Shown here: positions 8,529 to 16,512 of the stretch, one piece after another
Position numbering within the stretch: position 1 is the first letter of the stretch
Layout: the number at the start of each line of letters is the position of its first letter
NCBI RefSeq assembly: GCF_003028575.1
Contig: NZ_PYUD01000008.1
Location: 45,208-109,207, forward strand
Origin: Halomonas urumqiensis
GTDB lineage: Bacteria > Pseudomonadota > Gammaproteobacteria > Pseudomonadales > Halomonadaceae
DNA: 64,000 nt
Direction: 5' to 3'
Notes under the pieces: generated by a model
Databases searched by the model: none
What the model saw: the letters and a program-made list of their open reading frames with translations, nothing else
Told to the model about the DNA's origin: nothing
Made by a program: the position numbers and the translations under genes

Positions 8529-9409
8529 CGCTGTTTGGCGACCTCCTCATCAGGCTGATTGGCTTGGCACCAGGCATCGAGCATCAGGCCGAGCTCCAGC
8601 CGCCAGGGCTTCTGGTGCACGCCGAAGACATCCAGCACCCGCCGACAGTTGAGTACACGACGCAGGGGTTGGTCGTGATGGTGACGAAGCGCCTTGACGC
8701 CCCCCAGCTCGACTTTCTCGCCGCGCCCCTCCAGCCGCGTCGCCAGTTGGGTTCGCACCATCGAGACGAAGGTATAGACACTGACCGGCTCGGTCCCCGC
8801 CAGATGATAACTGCCCCAGGCATCGGCACCGCAATGCTGTTGTTGCAGCATGCCAAGCATCGCCATGGCCACGGCATCTGCCGAGGTCGGGCAGCAGGTG
8901 ACATCGGCTTCGCCCCGCAGCTCTCCACCGGTGACGAGCGTATCGAGCAGTTCGTTCAACCAGGCGTTACTCCCCTCCAGCGCGAACAACGGACCCAGCC
9001 GCACGATCAGGTGGTGAGGGTGCTCGGCGCGAATGCGATCTCCGGTGGCAATCAATCGCCGCAGGCTTTCGTCACGAGGCCGGGGAATCACGTGCTCATC
9101 GATGGGCTCCGCGAAGCCATCCTCGTAGAGCTGATCGGAGACACACCACACCAGAGGCACTCCCGCCGCCTGGCAGGCTTCCATACAGGATTCAACAGCC
9201 CGGGCATGCTCGGTCACTTCCGCCGGCGCGGCACTGATCGGGCGGGCCAGGGGCGGAATCACCAGGGCCTGGGGGGCCACTTCCTCGAGCATGCCGGGCT
9301 CAAGTTCAAGGCCCTCGACGATCACAAGCTCAGTGTCAGAGCGTCTGTTTGCCTCGCGCGCCAACGCCAGGCTCAGGCAGTGGCCGGCATCCAATATCAG
9401 CAATTTCAC
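8525..9409 (-). CDS. RmlD-like NAD(P)-binding protein (sugar nucleotide-binding family)
   Basis: About 294 residues from GTG 9409. It resembles the extended short-chain dehydrogenase/RmlD substrate-binding family: a short beta-strand start KLLILDAG, a central VPLVWCVSDQLYEDG segment (dTDP-4-dehydrorhamnose reductase-like proteins have SDYVFDG here), LIVRLGPLFALEGSNAW, and a late YHLAGTEPVSVYTF segment. The classical GxxGxxG is not obvious, so cofactor binding may be degenerate. Substrate unknown. The GTG lies 2 bp after the stop of a short frame ending in DDEIPF, which suggests coupled translation. A TTG at 9460 is possible but less convincing. Confidence 0.65.
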   Translation of the reverse strand: MKLLILDAGHCLSLALAREANRRSDTELVIVEGLELEPGMLEEVAPQALVIPPLARPISAAPAEVTEHARAVESCMEACQAAGVPLVWCVSDQLYEDGFAEPIDEHVIPRPRDESLRRLIATGDRIRAEHPHHLIVRLGPLFALEGSNAWLNELLDTLVTGGELRGEADVTCCPTSADAVAMAMLGMLQQQHCGADAWGSYHLAGTEPVSVYTFVSMVRTQLATRLEGRGEKVELGGVKALRHHHDQPLRRVLNCRRVLDVFGVHQKPWRLELGLMLDAWCQANQPDEEVAKQR

Positions 9410-9411
9410 GG

Positions 9412-9652
9412 TTAAAACGGGATCTCGTCGTCGCGGTCGTTGGTCATGGTCGCTGCGCAACCTCTATTGAGCACCAGCCCCGGCTGGCTCCCATCAAGCG
9501 CCTGGATTTGCAAGCGCCTGGATTTGCGACACCTCGTCAACACACAGCTCGGCAACCCGGTCCGGCGGGCCGGGATGGGGTTGACGAGCTTGCGCGAGGT
9601 GTTGCGGTTGCTGCTCGGAGCTTGACGTTCGGCAGGGCCAAGGTAGGGGCAA
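9412..9652 (-). pseudogene. Small broken ORF ending in an SSB C-terminus-like tail, disrupted by a 16-bp tandem duplication
   Basis: On the minus strand the last codons before the stop at 9412-9414 read MTNDRDDEIPF, nearly the same acidic tip as the SSB protein encoded at 25304-25912 (DDFDDEIPF). The frame is open upstream until an exact 16-bp tandem duplication (9495-9510 and 9511-9526), which shifts the phase. With one copy removed the frame is continuous from a TTG at 9652 to the stop: 225 nt, 74 residues, including RVAELCVDEVSQIQALDG across the join. No known family was recognised. It could be a decayed gene, or the MTNDRDDEIPF piece alone (9412-9447) may still be translated. Confidence refers to the reconstruction, not to any function. 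Confidence 0.4.
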
Positions 9653-9980
9653 ATGTTATCACGGCTCATGGGCCCAATGTGGCACACCCGCTCAGCAATG
9701 GGAATCTTGCGTCCGAATCGACCCCGCCGTCCCAGACACCCAGATCAACTCCGTGCACCCGCAGCGTTCCTGGTGGACGAAATGGCGACCTGTGACATCC
9801 AGCTCAAGGCCGTGGCCACCTCCCCAAGCGGTCCTGGCGCATCTTGAAAGACACCAAGAAATCGACGTGTTGGTGACCGAGGAGGCAGCGGGCACATCAG
9901 ATTAAGTAGTATTGACACAAAATGATCACAGGTGTTTAAAATTGACCACGATGTCCATGATAAAGGAGATCGTACGCGGC
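9653..9980. other. Gene-poor stretch with possible mobile-element remnant
   Basis: No convincing gene was found here. The right part (9908-9960) is AT-richer and contains two similar stretches, AAAATGATCACAGG and AAAATTGACCACGATG, that recall the repeated motifs near the ends of IS21-type elements. No transposase frame, intact inverted repeat or target duplication is visible. Confidence 0.3.
9912..9942 (+). promoter_or_regulatory. Candidate promoter upstream of the FadL-like gene
   Basis: TTGACA at 9912-9917 is followed after 17 bp by TTTAAA (9935-9940), or after 19 bp by TAAAAT (9937-9942). A TGATCA palindrome lies in the spacer. It is the best sigma70-like signal in the 640-bp gap before the FadL-like gene. 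Confidence 0.4.
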
Positions 9981-10073
9981 ATGCCCGCATTGCCCAAGAG
10001 TACGTTCAAACAGCCAGCGCTCAATAAAAGAACGTCGAATAACAAAACGTCCCCGTTTTTCAGTGGGGACTAG
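9981..10073 (+). CDS. Possible 30-residue leader peptide or truncated gene
   Basis: An ATG at 9981 preceded by AAAGGAG opens a 30-codon frame (MPALPKSTFKQPALN...) ending at 10073, 28 bp before the FadL-like gene. The last codons lie in a small hairpin, GTCCCC (10049-10054) with GGGGAC (10065-10070). It may be a leader peptide or the stump of a truncated mobile-element gene. No homology was recognised. Confidence 0.25.
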   Translation: MPALPKSTFKQPALNKRTSNNKTSPFFSGD

Positions 10074-10101
10074 AAAGACTCACCAACCCTAAGGGGGAAA
10101 C

Positions 10102-11154
10102 ATGACAAGAATAATGACACTTGGAGGAGTTGCCTGCTTGGCACTCACCACCGCCAGCAGCGCATCGGCCGGAGGCCTCGATCTAAGTGGACAGCCGATG
10201 CTGCCTCTGTTCGAGAAGGGTACCTACGCCGAACTCTCCGTCGTCAGCATCACCCCGGATGTGTCCGGGACCGACGTATCGGGCCAGTCGACCGGCAAGA
10301 TCAGCGAAGGATTCTTCACCTACAAAGGAGCGCTGAAAACCGATGCGACGGAACGACTGTCGCTGGCTCTCCTTTGGGATCAACCCTTCCATGGGCAAAG
10401 TTATTATGGCGCCGGCTTGTTCAGCGGATTGGATGCCAACCTCGACTCACAAGCGCTGACCTTGGCTGCCCGTTACAAGTTCAACGATCGCTACAGCATC
10501 CATGGCGGGCCGCGATTTCAGCGCATGAAAGCTGACGCGGCCTTCCCACTCTTCGGTTACTCACTGGACACCAGCACAGAGACCGACCTGGGATATGTGG
10601 TGGGCGCTGCCTACGAGATCCCGGAGTATCATGCGTTGGTGGCGTTGACCTATCATTCCAGCATCACCCACTCGCTGGAGGCCACAGAGAGCGGCATCAA
10701 GTCAGGGCCGTTCGATATCGAGTGGCCCGAGTCCTACACCCTCGATTTCCGGGCACCGGTCAGCCAGTCGACACTCGTGTTCGGTAGCGTTCGCCATACC
10801 AAATGGGATGGATATGACATCAGCCCCCCGATATTCTCCGCGGACGGGGCGTCGATCCTGGCGCTCGAGGACGATACCACCACCTACAAATTGGGGGTGG
10901 CGCAGAAGTTCAACGACAACTGGAGCGGCCTTGTGCGCTTCACCTATGAGGCCGCCAGTGATGACGACCAGGTGATATTCAGCCCCACCAATGGCGCGCG
11001 CGGCATCGGGCTGGGCGCCAGTTATCAGCACAACAAGCTGCGCATCACCGCCATGGCGGAGTACTTCGATCTCAAGGGGACCACAGGCGCGGTCGGGGAA
11101 TTTGAAGGTGGCAACGCCATAGCGGTTGGCATGCAGATCGGCTATCACTTCTAA
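10102..11154 (+). CDS. FadL/OmpP1/TodX-like outer membrane hydrocarbon channel
   Basis: A 350-residue outer membrane protein with a signal peptide (about residues 1-23, cleavage near ASA-GG), alternating amphipathic beta-strand pattern and a terminal aromatic residue (IGYHF) typical of outer membrane barrels. The length and pattern match a short FadL-type transporter of long-chain fatty acids or hydrophobic compounds; TodX and XylN relatives import aromatics. A GGGGGAAAC ribosome binding site precedes the ATG. It sits next to a TetR regulator and close to the Baeyer-Villiger operon, so it probably imports the hydrophobic substrate of that pathway (inference). Confidence 0.8.
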   Translation: MTRIMTLGGVACLALTTASSASAGGLDLSGQPMLPLFEKGTYAELSVVSITPDVSGTDVSGQSTGKISEGFFTYKGALKTDATERLSLALLWDQPFHGQSYYGAGLFSGLDANLDSQALTLAARYKFNDRYSIHGGPRFQRMKADAAFPLFGYSLDTSTETDLGYVVGAAYEIPEYHALVALTYHSSITHSLEATESGIKSGPFDIEWPESYTLDFRAPVSQSTLVFGSVRHTKWDGYDISPPIFSADGASILALEDDTTTYKLGVAQKFNDNWSGLVRFTYEAASDDDQVIFSPTNGARGIGLGASYQHNKLRITAMAEYFDLKGTTGAVGEFEGGNAIAVGMQIGYHF

Positions 11155-11227
11155 CCTCTTGCCACCAAGGGTTACGGAGTGTCACACGCCATTCCGGTGG
11201 CAAGTGTCGCTCCGTGACCTTTCCCAA

Positions 11228-11244
11228 ATCCGAGCAGCTCGGAT
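11228..11244. promoter_or_regulatory. Palindromic operator candidate upstream of the TetR gene
   Basis: ATCCGAGC-A-GCTCGGAT is a perfect 8-1-8 palindrome lying about 80 bp before the TetR-type gene. A half-site ATCCGAG recurs at about 11310, just before the start codon. This fits an autoregulatory TetR operator. A second hyphenated repeat, CTTGCCACC with GGTGGCAAG (about 11157-11205), precedes it and may be the terminator of the FadL-like gene. Confidence 0.45.
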
Positions 11245-11324
11245 CATTCTGGACAAGGCGGTAGACTTTGGACGATTTTGAGCATAATTTACAGGATATG
11301 TTCAATGTAATCCGAGTCTGATAA

Positions 11325-11924
11325 ATGATGAACAGAGTGCAACTACGACTTCACAATGCCGCCCTCAAACTCTTCGCGGAAACCGGCAGCCAGCATCTCA
11401 ATGTGAGTGAGCTTGCCAAGGAAGCCGGCGTTGTTCGCGGTACGGTCTACAACAACCTTACCGACCCTGAGCACCTTTTCGATCAGGTCGCCATACGTGT
11501 GGTCGAGGAGATGAATGAGCGGATCCACAAGCGCCTCGACGGCATTGAAGATCCAGCGGAACAGTTCGGCATCACGCTACGCGCCCCTTTGCAACGCATC
11601 ATGGACGAGCCGGTGTGGGGGCGCTTCCTGGTACAGTTCGCCATTTCCAATGCCGAGTTGAACAGCTTCTGGCGCGGCGTTCCCACCACGGCGATGCTGC
11701 GCGGTATCGAGCAGGGCCGGTTCGAACTGGAACCCGCCGAGGTGGAGGCGTTTTTGACGCAGGCGGCTGGAGCGACATTCGCCTTGATGATCCTCGTCCT
11801 CAACGGCAAGAAGACCTGGCGAGACGCCGGCGAAGAATTGGTGTTCTGGCAATTGCGCGCCCTGGGGCTGCCAACCGAAGAAGCCCGCGGCATCGCGAGA
11901 AAGGAGCTGCCCAGCCATCGGTGA
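11325..11924 (+). CDS. TetR/AcrR family transcriptional regulator
   Basis: A 199-residue regulator with an N-terminal helix-turn-helix (about residues 8-55: ALKLFAETGSQHLNVSELAK then GVVRGTVYNNL) and a C-terminal ligand-binding domain. Such proteins usually repress neighbouring genes and release DNA on binding a hydrophobic effector. It lies between the FadL-like gene and the convergent DUF4334/catabolic genes, so it probably controls one or both. Two ATG codons (11325, 11328) are in tandem; either may be used. Confidence 0.85.
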   Translation: MMNRVQLRLHNAALKLFAETGSQHLNVSELAKEAGVVRGTVYNNLTDPEHLFDQVAIRVVEEMNERIHKRLDGIEDPAEQFGITLRAPLQRIMDEPVWGRFLVQFAISNAELNSFWRGVPTTAMLRGIEQGRFELEPAEVEAFLTQAAGATFALMILVLNGKKTWRDAGEELVFWQLRALGLPTEEARGIARKELPSHR

Positions 11925-11999
11925 TGGTACTGGGCAGTGGGTGTCACGCGGCGCCACGATCTGGTGCCCCATCCGCTATTTGGCAGATGCTGCCAAACG

Positions 12000-12515
12000 T
12001 CAGACCTCGCGGTGCAGCTTGAAGAAGTAGGGCTGCTCCATCCCCCGAAAGTCCATCCAGCCCATCATGGTGTCGTCATCGAGCTTTGCAAAAATGTCGT
12101 GAATCGGTTTCGCATCATACAGCATCGCCGCATGAGGCCGCCCACGAAACTCGATCGTGCGAAGCCGTGCCTTGGGCTTTGATGTACGCATCAACGGATA
12201 GATGATCGGGAAAAGCACGGGGGTAATCCAATCGCGAAGCGGCAACACTTCCACCAGCGTCATTGGAATCATTGCCGGGTTGACAGCAACCCGCCCCCAG
12301 ATCGGCAGCGTGTGAATCAAGGGATATACCGCCTCGTGACTTTGGAAGTCTTTGCCGTGCCAATAGGAGGCTTCCAGCAGCCCGTCCCTGGGGTGGTCCG
12401 TGTCGATCCCCTCCCCCCGCCAACGTCCGATCATCTGATCAGCCCGTGCCGGTGGCAGGCTGTCGAAAAGCTCGATCGCCTGCGCGGTGGTCATCCTGTC
12501 ATTGTTCTTTCGCAT
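12000..12515 (-). CDS. GXWXG/DUF4334 domain protein
   Basis: About 171 residues from ATG 12515, which has an AGAGGA ribosome binding site; an ATG at 12539 would add 8 residues. The N-terminal part carries the GRWRG form of the GXWXG motif and the following GLLEASYWHGKDFQS segment. The C-terminal DUF4334 part has FRGRPHAAMLYDAKPIHDIF and MMGWMDFRGMEQPYFF. No enzymatic activity is established; such genes occur in actinobacterial and proteobacterial clusters for hydrophobic substrates. It is the last gene of the minus-strand catabolic cluster, 70 bp after the aldehyde dehydrogenase gene. Confidence 0.8.
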   Translation of the reverse strand: MRKNNDRMTTAQAIELFDSLPPARADQMIGRWRGEGIDTDHPRDGLLEASYWHGKDFQSHEAVYPLIHTLPIWGRVAVNPAMIPMTLVEVLPLRDWITPVLFPIIYPLMRTSKPKARLRTIEFRGRPHAAMLYDAKPIHDIFAKLDDDTMMGWMDFRGMEQPYFFKLHREV

Positions 12516-12584
12516 CCGCTGTTCCTCTGTGTCGCCCATATGCCGCCGGGGTTACGCGATGCCGTATCGCACCCGATACACGCC

Positions 12585-13994
12585 TCAGATAATCTTTCGC
12601 AGTAGCTTGCCGGCTATCCGCTTGTAGGGACGCATCGGCGGATTGAAAATGAAGCTGGTGTTCAGCTTGGGCTGATACAACACGGACTTCAGATGGCTGA
12701 AGGTGTCGAAGCCCGTCTTGCCGTGATAGGCCCCCATGCCGGACTCTCCCACACCGCCGAAGGGCATGGTATCCACCGCGACGTGCATCATGGTCTCATT
12801 CACGCAGGCCCCGCCGGACAGGCTCTGGGTCACCCACGCGTCGCGTTCGGCCTTGTTGTCGGTGAAAATATACAGCGCCAAAGGCGATGGCCGCGTGGCA
12901 ACGAAGCGCATGGCCTCTTCCTGCGAGTCATAGGGAATGATCGGCAGGATCGGGCCGAAAATCTCTTCATGCATGGCCCGGATGTCCAGCGGTGGGTCGA
13001 TCAGCAGCGCCGGTGCCTCCTTGCGGGTCGTCGCCCGCCGGGTGTCGCCCACGCGTATCACGTTGACGCCCCGGGCCTCGGCTTCCTCGATCATGCTCTG
13101 AAGGCGATGCTGATGACGCTCCGAGATGATCGCGGTGTAATCATCGGATTCGGCCACATCCGGGAAGAACTCATTGATCACCGCAACGAGCTGAATGGCG
13201 AAGCTGTCCATCTGGGCGCGCGGCACGAGAGCGTAATCGGGGGCCACGCAGACCTGCCCGGCATTGACGGTCTTGCCGAAGGCGATACGCTTGGCCGCAT
13301 AGGCCAGATCGGCGTGTTGGCCGATGATGGCCGGCGATTTGCCACCGAGCTCGAGTGTCACCGGGGTCAGGTTACGCGCCGCCGTCTCGGCGACCTTGCG
13401 CCCCACCTGGGTCGAGCCCGTGAACAACAGATGACCAAACGGTAGCTCGGAGAACGCCGCCGCCACGTCAGGGCCGCCGAGCACCACATCGACTTCGTTT
13501 GGGTCGAACAGCTCATTGATCATCTGCTTCAGCACATCGGAGGTGTGCGGCGTCAGTTCGGAAGGCTTCAACATCACACGGTTGCCTGCGGCGATCGCCG
13601 CGGCCATCGGGCCCGTCGCCAGGTAGACGGGGAAGTTCCACGGCGAAATAACGCCCACCACGCCTTTGGGTTGAGGAATGACACGCCCCCGACCCGGCAG
13701 CAGATGCTTGGGCGTGGCGTATCGGCGCGGGCGCATCCAGTGGCGAAGATGGCGTCTGTTCATGCGAACATCGCCAATCGGCACGGTCACATCGAATGCG
13801 GCCGCCTCGCTGCTGCTGCGATGGCTGAAATCCGCTTGCATGGCTTCCATGAGCGGGTCGGAGAACCGATGCAGCGCCAGCTCCAGTCGCTTCAGACGAT
13901 CACTTCGCGTCGCATGATCCGGGTTCGGTTCGGACAGATGCGCCTGTTGCATCGCACGAAACCGCTCCTGCATACAGTGGATGGTGTCTTGCAT
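12585..13994 (-). CDS. Aldehyde dehydrogenase, coniferyl aldehyde dehydrogenase-like
   Basis: About 469 residues of the NAD(P)-dependent aldehyde dehydrogenase superfamily, class 3/coniferyl aldehyde subgroup. Visible are GVISPWNFPVYL (cofactor domain), FTGSTQVGRKVAE, the catalytic glutamate in LELGGKSP (about 235) and the catalytic cysteine in NAGQVCVAPDY (about 270). A C-terminal hydrophobic or basic tail is compatible with membrane-associated fatty aldehyde dehydrogenases. ATG 13994 has a GGAG ribosome binding site; a GTG at 14012 that overlaps the esterase stop is an alternative. Likely task: oxidise the aldehyde formed by the GMC oxidoreductase to an acid. Confidence 0.88.
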   Translation of the reverse strand: MQDTIHCMQERFRAMQQAHLSEPNPDHATRSDRLKRLELALHRFSDPLMEAMQADFSHRSSSEAAAFDVTVPIGDVRMNRRHLRHWMRPRRYATPKHLLPGRGRVIPQPKGVVGVISPWNFPVYLATGPMAAAIAAGNRVMLKPSELTPHTSDVLKQMINELFDPNEVDVVLGGPDVAAAFSELPFGHLLFTGSTQVGRKVAETAARNLTPVTLELGGKSPAIIGQHADLAYAAKRIAFGKTVNAGQVCVAPDYALVPRAQMDSFAIQLVAVINEFFPDVAESDDYTAIISERHQHRLQSMIEEAEARGVNVIRVGDTRRATTRKEAPALLIDPPLDIRAMHEEIFGPILPIIPYDSQEEAMRFVATRPSPLALYIFTDNKAERDAWVTQSLSGGACVNETMMHVAVDTMPFGGVGESGMGAYHGKTGFDTFSHLKSVLYQPKLNTSFIFNPPMRPYKRIAGKLLRKII

Positions 13995-14008
13995 GGGGTT
14001 GGCTCCGG

Positions 14009-14935
14009 TCACGCATGACGCGCATTGAAATGGGATCTCACGAAGGCGGCGATACGGTCGATTGCCGCGTCGGCCTCGGGTGTCCGGCCCAGCAGTGTGG
14101 GCCAGATGTGCGGCACGTCGGGCTGCTCGAACAGTTCCGCGGCTGCCCCCGCTTCACGCAGACGAGCGACCATGCGGTGGCTGTCGTCACGCAGCACTTC
14201 TCCCGCCGCCACCAGAATGAAGCTGGGCGGCGCGCCTTCGAATTCCCCCCTCAGCGGTGACACACGCGGGTCCGTCGGATCGGTACCGGCCAGGTACATC
14301 TTTCCGGCCCGCTTGATCCAGGACATCGGTAACATCAACTCGGACTTGCGATTGGTGGTGAAGGACTCACCACTGAGCTCCATATCCACGAAGGGGCTGA
14401 TGGCGACCACGCAGCGCGGCTTCGGAAGCCCCTCGGCCAGGATGTGCAGGAGCGATGAATAGACCAGCCCTGCGCCCGCACTGTCCCCGGCCAACACGAT
14501 CTGGCCGCCGTCATAGCCTTTGGCCAATAGGGCGCGATAGGCGGTCAACGCATCGTCGAGCGCGGCCGGGAACGGGTGCTCGGGCGCCAGGCGATACTCT
14601 GGCAGCAGCGCGCGCAGACCGCACACGCCCGCCAACCGCGCCGCCAGGTGCTTGTGGGTCGCAGCACCGCCGACGGTAAAGGCGCCGCCATGCAAATAGA
14701 GGATCACCCCATCGAACCGCGGCGTTCCCTGATCGCACCACAAGGCCGGTACCGAGGCCTCTTCCGCCCACAGATTCGTCGGCGTGAAGCGCATGTCGGA
14801 ATAGGTCTTGTAGGCGAAACGCGCGTAGAGTCCCGACGCCCGACGGAGCAGTGGTTGACTGCGCACGCATGCGACCAAGGGCTTTTCCAGATACCGCGTC
14901 CTGGCATTCATCACTCGCTGAGCAAGGGATACCAT
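14009..14935 (-). CDS. Alpha/beta hydrolase, hormone-sensitive-lipase-type esterase
   Basis: About 308 residues from ATG 14935, preceded by AAAGGAGG; ATG 14959, overlapping the ligase stop, is an alternative. The oxyanion motif reads HGGAFTVGG (about residues 80-88), the nucleophile elbow GDSAGAG (about 150) and the C-terminal histidine DVPHIW (about 285). This is the HSL/family IV esterase pattern. In context it would hydrolyse the ester or lactone made by the Baeyer-Villiger monooxygenase into an alcohol and an acid, as MekB or AcmB esterases do in ketone degraders (established precedent; assignment here inferred). Confidence 0.87.
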   Translation of the reverse strand: MVSLAQRVMNARTRYLEKPLVACVRSQPLLRRASGLYARFAYKTYSDMRFTPTNLWAEEASVPALWCDQGTPRFDGVILYLHGGAFTVGGAATHKHLAARLAGVCGLRALLPEYRLAPEHPFPAALDDALTAYRALLAKGYDGGQIVLAGDSAGAGLVYSSLLHILAEGLPKPRCVVAISPFVDMELSGESFTTNRKSELMLPMSWIKRAGKMYLAGTDPTDPRVSPLRGEFEGAPPSFILVAAGEVLRDDSHRMVARLREAGAAAELFEQPDVPHIWPTLLGRTPEADAAIDRIAAFVRSHFNARHA

Positions 14936-14955
14936 GCTGCCTCCTTTCGGCGAAC

Positions 14956-16512
14956 TCATTTCGGTTCGGCTTCAAGCATTTTCAGATACCGCGCACGCAG
15001 TTCATGCTTGAGCACCTTGTTCATTGGTGACAACGGCAATTCCTCGACGACAGAGATCGAGCGCGGACACTTGTATCCGGCAATCCTCTCCTTCGCGTGC
15101 GCCTGGATGTCTTCCAGCGATAGCGCCTTGCCGACTGCCGGCACGATGACGGCGTGCACCGCCTCGCCCCATTTATCGTCCGGCACGCCGATAACCGCGA
15201 CCTGGGCGACATCCGGATGGGTGGACACCACGCTTTCCACCTCGACGGAGTAGACGTTTTCACCACCGGTAATGATCATGTCCTTGATGCGGTCTTTGAG
15301 GTAAAGCACGCCCATCTCATCCACGTAGCCCAAATCCCCTGAGCGCAACCCGCCATTGCGGATCGCCTGCGCCGTGGCTTGCGGATTGTTTTGATAGCGT
15401 GACATCACGCCGGGGCTATAGATGACGATTTCGCCGATCTCGCCCCGGGGCACCTCGCGTCCAGCCTCATCCTCTATCTGGATACGTACCGACGGCGCGC
15501 CGGGCTGGCCCGCGGCGTCGGTTCGGGCCAGGTCACCGACATGAAACTGAGGGTCGAGGAAGGCGCAGATCCCCGCCTCTGTCATCCCATAGCCCTGGGT
15601 CAGCCCGACCCAGGGGAGCTTCGTCTGCAGTTGCGCCATCACGCCCTTGGCCATCGGCGAGGCGCCGTAGAGAATACGCTTTACCCCGGCGAAATCCTCC
15701 GGGTCGAAAGCCTCGTCCGCCATCAGCATCTGTATCATGGTGGGAGCGAAGCCCAGCTCTTCCACCCCGAACCGTTTGACCGCCTCGATGATCAGGTCGG
15801 GTTGGAACCTCGGAACGAGCACGTAGGTCGACCGCTGCGGCAGACGTGCAAACGCTGGAATGACGCCAGCGATGTGGAAAAACGGAAACGCGCACAGACA
15901 GGACTTTCCGGCGGTTGGGAACGCGGCCTGCACGCTGATCTCGACTGCGGCCATCAGCGTGGCATGGGTGTGAATCACGCCCTTGGACTTGCCGGTCGTG
16001 CCACCGGTATAGAGGATCAGCACGTCCTTGTCCGGGTCGCGGTCCAGCGCCAGCGCCAGCGGCTCGCCACTGACTTCTGCCAGCGGCCTGACCCCCTCGG
16101 GTGCCTCGCCAGGCCCCATGAGGATCACCTCCTCGACGACGTCGGTCTTGGCGCGTATGGCCTCGGCCAAGGCCAGGAACGGTGCCTCGACCGCCAACAC
16201 TTCGCAGCCTGCATCCTCGATCGCGTAGACCAGCTCGTCCGGCGACCAGCGCAGGTTCAGCGGTACGGCAACCAACCCGGCCAGACCGCTGGCACACAGG
16301 GTCTGAAAGGTCTCGATCGAATTGAGTCCCAGAATCGCGACGCCCGCGCCCTGGCGTACCTCCAGCGACCGCAAGCCGGCTGCCGTGCGACGCGTGGCCC
16401 GCGAGAACTCGGGGGCGGACACGCTTCGTCCACTGAGATCGAGAAAGGCCGGGCGACCGGAGTCGGCGCGTTCGGCGAAATCAAAAAGCTGGTCAAGCGT
16501 GCTTGGCTTCAT
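14956..16512 (-). CDS. AMP-dependent acyl-CoA synthetase
   Basis: A 518-residue ANL-superfamily ligase that activates a carboxylic acid with ATP and CoA. Core motifs: [13 protein letters not shown] (P-loop-like, about 170), GYGMTEAG (about 315), [17 protein letters not shown] (about 395) with the hinge, and the C-terminal lysine region [10 protein letters not shown]. Substrate range cannot be read from sequence; medium-chain or branched acids are plausible. It overlaps both neighbours by ATGA, between the GMC oxidoreductase and the esterase. It would feed the acids released by the pathway into beta-oxidation. Confidence 0.9.
   Translation of the reverse strand: MKPSTLDQLFDFAERADSGRPAFLDLSGRSVSAPEFSRATRRTAAGLRSLEVRQGAGVAILGLNSIETFQTLCASGLAGLVAVPLNLRWSPDELVYAIEDAGCEVLAVEAPFLALAEAIRAKTDVVEEVILMGPGEAPEGVRPLAEVSGEPLALALDRDPDKDVLILYTGGTTGKSKGVIHTHATLMAAVEISVQAAFPTAGKSCLCAFPFFHIAGVIPAFARLPQRSTYVLVPRFQPDLIIEAVKRFGVEELGFAPTMIQMLMADEAFDPEDFAGVKRILYGASPMAKGVMAQLQTKLPWVGLTQGYGMTEAGICAFLDPQFHVGDLARTDAAGQPGAPSVRIQIEDEAGREVPRGEIGEIVIYSPGVMSRYQNNPQATAQAIRNGGLRSGDLGYVDEMGVLYLKDRIKDMIITGGENVYSVEVESVVSTHPDVAQVAVIGVPDDKWGEAVHAVIVPAVGKALSLEDIQAHAKERIAGYKCPRSISVVEELPLSPMNKVLKHELRARYLKMLEAEPK

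Noticed and set aside
8432..9415. 327-codon plus-strand frame opposite the RmlD-like gene
   Set aside because: The minus-strand frame has coherent domain features and is coupled to the acyltransferase gene.
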